Source: Actinomycetota bacterium
Lineage (GTDB): Bacteria; Actinomycetota; Thermoleophilia; Gaiellales; Gaiellaceae
Direction of reading: 5' to 3'
NCBI GenBank assembly: GCA_005883245.1
Contig: VAXT01000173.1
Coordinates: 1-8,942, forward strand
DNA length: 8,942 nt
Position 1 is the stretch's first letter; every line of letters starts with the position of its first letter. Positions 6,357-8,942 of the stretch are shown one piece after another. A program made the position numbers and the translations under genes. The notes under the pieces are model-generated. The model made no database searches, had not been told where the DNA came from, and saw only the letters and a list, made by a program, of their open reading frames with translations.

Positions 6357-7019
6357 CTACGCGCGCAGGAACGCGAGGACTGCCAGCACGCGCCGGTGAT
6401 CCTCGGCCGCTGCGGGCAGGCCGAGCTTTCCGAAGATGCTCGTCACGTGCTTCTCGACGGCGCGATCGGTGACGACGAGCCGCTGCGCGATCGCGTGGTT
6501 CGACCGCCCTTCCGCCATCAGCTCCAGCACCTCGCGCTCGCGCGGTGTCAGCGTCTCGATCGGGTCGTCGTCGCGGCGCCGGCCGACGAGCTGCGTGACG
6601 ATCGCGGGATCGAGCGCCGAGCCGCCGTCGGCCACGCGCCGGACCGCGCTCGCGAACTCGCCGACGTCGGCGACCCGATCCTTGAGCAGGTAGCCGACTC
6701 CTTCCGCGTCGTCCGCGAGCAGCTCGAGCGCGTAATCCGGCTCGACGTACTGCGAGAGCACCAGCACGCCGACGTCCTCGTGCTCCGCGCGAATCGTCTT
6801 CGCAGCGGTCAGGCCCTCGTCGGTGTGGCTCGGCGGCATGCGGATGTCGACGATCGCGACGTCGGGGTTGTAGCTCCGCACCTTGAGCAGAAGGTCATCC
6901 GCCGTCGACGACTGTCCGACGACCTCGAAGCCGGCTCCCTCGAGGATCCGCGCCACGCCCTCGCGCAGGAGGACCGAGTCCTCTGCGATGACGACGCGCA
7001 GCTTGCGCTCCTCGGTCAT
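6357..7019 (-). CDS. NarL/FixJ-family response regulator
   Basis: DNA-binding transcription regulator of a two-component system, 220 residues, full length. The receiver domain (about 7-125) has the acidic pair Glu13-Asp14, phospho-acceptor Asp58 in VAIVDIRMPP, the switch-region Ser89 in LVLSQY, and Lys113 in YLLKDRV. The LuxR-type helix-turn-helix (157-201) has LTPREREVLELMAEG and the recognition helix around TDRAVEKHVTSIFGKLGL. It resembles the many actinobacterial regulators that pair with HisKA_3-type kinases, such as the one at the window edge. Its ATG overlaps the stop of the CheY-like gene (ATGA), so both are probably translated together. Target genes cannot be read from the sequence; the downstream aldo/keto reductase is a candidate for co-expression. 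Confidence 0.93.
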   Translation of the reverse strand: MTEERKLRVVIAEDSVLLREGVARILEGAGFEVVGQSSTADDLLLKVRSYNPDVAIVDIRMPPSHTDEGLTAAKTIRAEHEDVGVLVLSQYVEPDYALELLADDAEGVGYLLKDRVADVGEFASAVRRVADGGSALDPAIVTQLVGRRRDDDPIETLTPREREVLELMAEGRSNHAIAQRLVVTDRAVEKHVTSIFGKLGLPAAAEDHRRVLAVLAFLRA

Positions 7020-7366
7020 TCGCAGAGGCTAGTGATCCGCTCCGCGGAAATCTCGCCCTTCGGTACGAAGCCGCGCGCGCCGCTCTGCTGCAACTGGGGG
7101 CCGAAGTCCGACTCGTCGCGCGTCGACGTGAGGACGATCGCCGGCCCGGCGCCGTTCGCCGTCAGCTGGGACGCGACCTCGATCCCGTCGATGTCGGGCA
7201 GCTGGACGTCGAGCAGCACAATGTCGGGCTCCAGCTCGCGGGTGACGGCGAGCGCCTCACCGCCGCCCGCAGCCTCGCCGATCACCTCGAAGCCCTCGGA
7301 CTCGAGCAGCCTGCGCGCGATCCCACGGAAGCGAGGGTCGTCGTCGACAATGACGATGGTGGCCAT
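7016..7366 (-). CDS. Single-domain (CheY-like) response regulator
   Basis: Stand-alone phospho-receiver domain of 116 residues with no output domain. Asp8 and Asp9 form the metal-binding acidic pair (IVIVDDDPRFR), Asp53 in VLLDVQLPDIDG is the phosphorylation site, Thr80/Ser81 in VLTSTRD is the switch position and Lys103 in FVPKGE is the conserved lysine. It may pass on or drain phosphate for the NarL-type regulator encoded just downstream with a 4-base overlap. I chose ATG 7366 because the receiver fold starts two residues later. Frame extensions upstream (to 7624) give only Arg/Pro-rich shadow sequence crossing a terminator. A GAGG lies immediately before the ATG, closer than ideal, so the ribosome-binding site is weak. 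Confidence 0.92.
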   Translation of the reverse strand: MATIVIVDDDPRFRGIARRLLESEGFEVIGEAAGGGEALAVTRELEPDIVLLDVQLPDIDGIEVASQLTANGAGPAIVLTSTRDESDFGPQLQQSGARGFVPKGEISAERITSLCE

Positions 7367-7459
7367 CCTCGGATGGTGGCAGAGGCTCCGCGGATCCGCC
7401 GTACGGGTAACCGCACTCTTTCGAACGTAGAAAACGCGGTGTCGTCCGTCTCCAACGCC

Positions 7460-7487
7460 AACGGCCGGGCCTCTCGGCCCGGCCGTT
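7460..7487 (-). terminator. Perfect 11-bp hairpin downstream of the globin gene
   Basis: AACGGCCGGGC (7460-7470) and GCCCGGCCGTT (7477-7487) are exact inverted repeats around a six-base loop. The hairpin starts 27 bases after the globin stop in the minus-strand direction and about 95 bases before the receiver gene, where a terminator for the collagen-like/globin transcript is expected. There is no clear U-run after it, as is common in high-GC actinobacteria, so it could also be a processing or stability element. Confidence 0.7.
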
Positions 7488-7514
7488 CGCGCGACGCGGG
7501 GCGTCGTACGTGTC

Positions 7515-7982
7515 TCAGGCCGTGGCGGCCACGGTTGCGTGAATCGCACGCGGCTCCGGCCGACGAGGCGCCTGCGCCTGCTCGGCTCCTTCGAGCATCG
7601 CGGTGGCGACGAGCCCGAGCGCACCGGCCCAGGCGGCGGCGACGTCTTCCGTCCACGAGTCGCCTGCGATCTCCGCCATCGAGGCGAGCATCACCTCGGC
7701 GACGACGGGGTAGTGCTCGGGCTGAGCGCCGTAGGCGACGTGCCGGGCACCGAGGAGGCGGAGCCTGGGTGTGATCGCCTCCAGGTCGCGCAGCGATTTC
7801 CGCAAGAGGACGAGCGTCGCGAGGAGCATCGCCTTCTGCTTGTCGAGGTCGCTGTTCGCGAAGAGCGGCTTCACCGCCGGCGCCGTTTCGAACAGCCGCG
7901 CGTAGAAGACGTCGACGAGCTCCTCGCCGCGCGGCGCGATCAGGTCGAAGCTGGTTTCGAGTGTGTCGAGATCGAGGGTCAT
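7515..7982 (-). CDS. Single-domain bacterial globin (heme protein)
   Basis: Predicted heme-binding globin of 155 residues, similar to the heme domain of flavohemoglobin and Vitreoscilla-type globins but with no reductase domain. Such proteins bind oxygen or detoxify nitric oxide in the cytosol, usually with separate reductases. Visible marks are the A/B helices with LVDVFYARLFETAP (22-35), the CD corner VKPLFANSD with Phe41, Gln49 at about position E7 (KQKAML), the proximal His81 in LGARHVAYG, the family-typical EHY (89-91) and Trp118 in the H-helix region. The last 20 residues (QAPRRPEPRAIHATVAATA) extend beyond the fold and are probably flexible. The start at 7982 gives a normal N-terminus; no strong ribosome-binding site is seen. 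It follows the collagen-like gene by only 7 bases and so is probably translated from the same message, ended by the hairpin at 7460-7487. Confidence 0.92.
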   Translation of the reverse strand: MTLDLDTLETSFDLIAPRGEELVDVFYARLFETAPAVKPLFANSDLDKQKAMLLATLVLLRKSLRDLEAITPRLRLLGARHVAYGAQPEHYPVVAEVMLASMAEIAGDSWTEDVAAAWAGALGLVATAMLEGAEQAQAPRRPEPRAIHATVAATA

Positions 7983-7989
7983 GTCTGGG

Positions 7990-8613
7990 CTATTGGGTCG
8001 TCAGCGTTCCGACGCGGATCGCGGTCATCACCGGCGAGTAGGCCTTCGCGATGTATCCGCCGTTGCAGCGGAGGTTGACAGTCGTCGAGTTGGACAGCGA
8101 CTCCGTGTCGACCAGGCTGATCCCGGCCTCGCCGACCACGTCGACCACCGCCGAAGCATCCAGGCCCGTTCCGCTCGGATAGAAGCCGCAACGGACGATC
8201 TGGAGCTGGGACGTCTGGAGCGTCGCCCGGCCGCTCAGGACGTAGCGCCCCGGCGGCAGGGTGAGCGACCTGATCGTCGTGGCGCCGTTGATCGTGATCG
8301 GCCCGATGGTGCTCGACACGAATCCGTCGCTGGGGCCGGTGGGGCCGGTGGGGCCGGTGGGGCCGGTCGTGCCCGGATCGCCCTTGGGACCCTGTGGCCC
8401 GGCAGGCAGCTGGCCGGCCTTGAAGTCGGCGGTCAGCAGCGAGCCGTTCCTCACCTTCACGGTGGTGACGGCGTTCTTCTTCAGCTGCGCGGTGCCGACG
8501 GAGTTCTTGCCGAGGACGAGCCTGCCGGCCGCCTGGCTGATCGGGGTTGCGGCGAACAGTGCGACGGCGAGTGCCGTCGCCGCCAGAGTGATCGAGAGCT
8601 TCGAGCCCTTCAT
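7990..8613 (-). CDS. Secreted collagen-like repeat protein
   Basis: Probable exported surface protein of 207 residues. A signal-peptide-like N-terminus (MKGSKL, hydrophobic 7-22, likely cleavage after SQA near 27) is followed by the segment NSVGTAQLKKNAVTTVKVRNGSL (37-59) and ADFKAGQL, a motif set I associate with Thermoleophilia surface proteins. A collagen-like stretch of eight Gly-X-Y triplets (72-95) is dominated by GPT. The rest is a beta-rich globular domain (about 98-207) with two cysteines, Cys142 and Cys183, which could form a disulfide outside the cell. Its function is unknown. Short Gly-X-Y blocks usually trimerise such domains; eight triplets is very few, so stable triple helix is uncertain. 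ATG 8613 is preceded on the minus strand by AAGGAG at a good seven-base distance. Longer frames upstream lack protein-like character. It is probably co-transcribed with the globin. Confidence 0.85.
   Translation of the reverse strand: MKGSKLSITLAATALAVALFAATPISQAAGRLVLGKNSVGTAQLKKNAVTTVKVRNGSLLTADFKAGQLPAGPQGPKGDPGTTGPTGPTGPTGPSDGFVSSTIGPITINGATTIRSLTLPPGRYVLSGRATLQTSQLQIVRCGFYPSGTGLDASAVVDVVGEAGISLVDTESLSNSTTVNLRCNGGYIAKAYSPVMTAIRVGTLTTQ
8332..8367. repeat. Four exact copies of a 9-bp tandem repeat (GGGGCCGGT)
   Basis: The unit occurs four times head to tail without a change and encodes Gly-Pro-Thr on the minus strand inside the collagen-like gene. Such in-frame repeats can gain or lose units by slippage, changing collagen length without breaking the frame. 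Confidence 0.95.
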
Positions 8614-8693
8614 CGTGTGTCTCCTTCCGAGGAATGCGTCATGCCTAGAAGGTCGCACGGCGCCGCGGCCGCGGGAATGCGGCCAGCCTGTGT

Positions 8694-8721
8694 CTCGGGG
8701 TGCGGCTGCCCGCACTCCGAG
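8694..8721 (-). terminator. 12-bp near-perfect hairpin just after the histidine kinase gene
   Basis: CTCGGGGTGCGG (8694-8705) and CCGCACTCCGAG (8710-8721) pair with one mismatch around a four-base loop. The hairpin begins seven bases beyond the kinase stop in the minus-strand direction, a typical terminator position. No U-run follows. It would separate the kinase from the collagen-like/globin unit. Confidence 0.6.
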
Positions 8722-8728
8722 TCGGGCT

Positions 8729-8942
8729 CTACGGAAGCGGGATCGTGGCGTGAAGCGTCGTGCCGGACGCCTCGCTCACGAGCACGAGCCGGCCGTCCAG
8801 GGCCTCGACTCGATCGGCCAGGCCGCTGAGCCCGGAGCCGTGTGCTGCGTCGGCGCCGCCCGCTCCGTCGTCGCCGACCTCGACGACGACCTGCCCGTCC
8901 TCCTCGGCCACGGAGACCCGCGCAGCGGAGGCGTTCGCGTGC
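8729..8942 (-). CDS. C-terminal ATPase part of a NarL-type sensor histidine kinase (cut by window edge)
   Basis: The frame is open from the window edge to a TAG at 8729-8731, giving about 70 residues. HANASAARVSV is the end of the N-box region that binds ATP. VEVGDDGAGG is the G1 (D-box) motif and GSGLSGLADRVEALDGRL is the G2 region typical of HisKA_3/NarL-type kinases, ending in a beta strand TTLHATIPLP. The sensor and phospho-histidine parts lie outside the window. The likely partners are the NarL-type or CheY-like regulators about 1.4 kb downstream on the same strand, though the globin and collagen-like genes are placed between them. A GTG at 8911 is only an internal valine, not a start. 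Confidence 0.9.
   Translation of the reverse strand, partial: HANASAARVSVAEEDGQVVVEVGDDGAGGADAAHGSGLSGLADRVEALDGRLVLVSEASGTTLHATIPLP

Noticed and set aside
7367..7459. Promoter for the receiver/regulator/aldo-keto reductase unit (for example TACGTT on the minus strand)
   Set aside because: The best -35-like element (TTGGAG) is about 20 bases away, too far for a supported call; a promoter is likely in this gap but cannot be placed.
7367..7624. N-terminal extension of the CheY-like regulator
   Set aside because: The extra sequence is Arg/Pro-rich, crosses the perfect hairpin and overlaps the globin gene; the receiver fold starts at 7366.
8663..8674. CCGCGGCCGCGG palindrome as a possible operator
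   Set aside because: Pure C/G palindromes are expected by chance in such GC-rich DNA and no second copy is seen.
8614..8715. N-terminal extension of the collagen-like protein
   Set aside because: A strong ribosome-binding site precedes ATG 8613, where a signal peptide begins; the extension has no such character and runs into the kinase terminator hairpin.
1..8942. CRISPR array, transposon, integrase, tRNA, rRNA or phage/defence cassette
   Set aside because: No spaced repeats, terminal inverted repeats, cloverleaf or rRNA-like sequence, and no matching protein motifs were seen in either strand.

Overview
The window is very GC-rich with almost exclusively G/C third codon positions, and it is packed with short operons. 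The protein types suggest an actinobacterium, most likely class Thermoleophilia (Solirubrobacterales or Gaiellales-like). The best pointers, from memory of those genomes, are the secreted NSVGTAQLK / GSLLTADFKAGQLPAGP collagen-like protein, the cyclic-nucleotide-domain/thioredoxin-reductase-like fusion, and the NarL-type two-component genes. This is inference, as no marker gene such as rRNA is present.

Layout. Bases 1-4115 form a plus-strand, operon-like run. It holds the tail of an unknown gene, a multi-pass membrane protein whose coding sequence begins well before its first ATG, a broken UPF0104/lysylphosphatidylglycerol-synthase-like (flippase-like) membrane protein, a RibD-C/DHFR-like reductase with a TTG start, and a 555-residue three-part FAD oxidoreductase (cNMP-binding-like, thioredoxin-like and thioredoxin-reductase-like domains). 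Several of these genes overlap by a few bases. A second RibD-C/DHFR-like gene (minus, 4182-4751) lies opposite and is divergent from an alpha/beta hydrolase (plus, about 4810-5460). From 5452 to the window end everything is on the minus strand. Reading in the direction of transcription, these are a histidine kinase C-terminus (cut by the window edge), a hairpin, a secreted collagen-like protein and a single-domain globin, a second hairpin, then a CheY-like receiver, a NarL/FixJ response regulator and an aldo/keto reductase.

Themes. Many of the enzymes are nucleotide-cofactor oxidoreductases (two RibD-C/DHFR-like, one FAD/NAD(P)-like, one aldo/keto reductase) and one protein binds heme. A redox or stress role for the neighbourhood is possible, but nothing proves joint function. 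The kinase at the right edge and the two response regulators lie on one strand about 1.4 kb apart, so they may form one signalling pathway.

The most unusual feature is damage. The flippase-like gene appears to have lost two hydrophobic segments, one with a frameshift, and the aldo/keto reductase appears to have lost about 27 residues including the expected catalytic Asp and Tyr. Two other genes have clear coding sequence but no ATG/GTG/TTG start in the right place. These could be real gene decay or small assembly deletions; raw reads would decide. I found no CRISPR array, transposase, integrase, tRNA or rRNA, and no convincing new defence-type system. No gene-free stretch exceeds about 150 bases.
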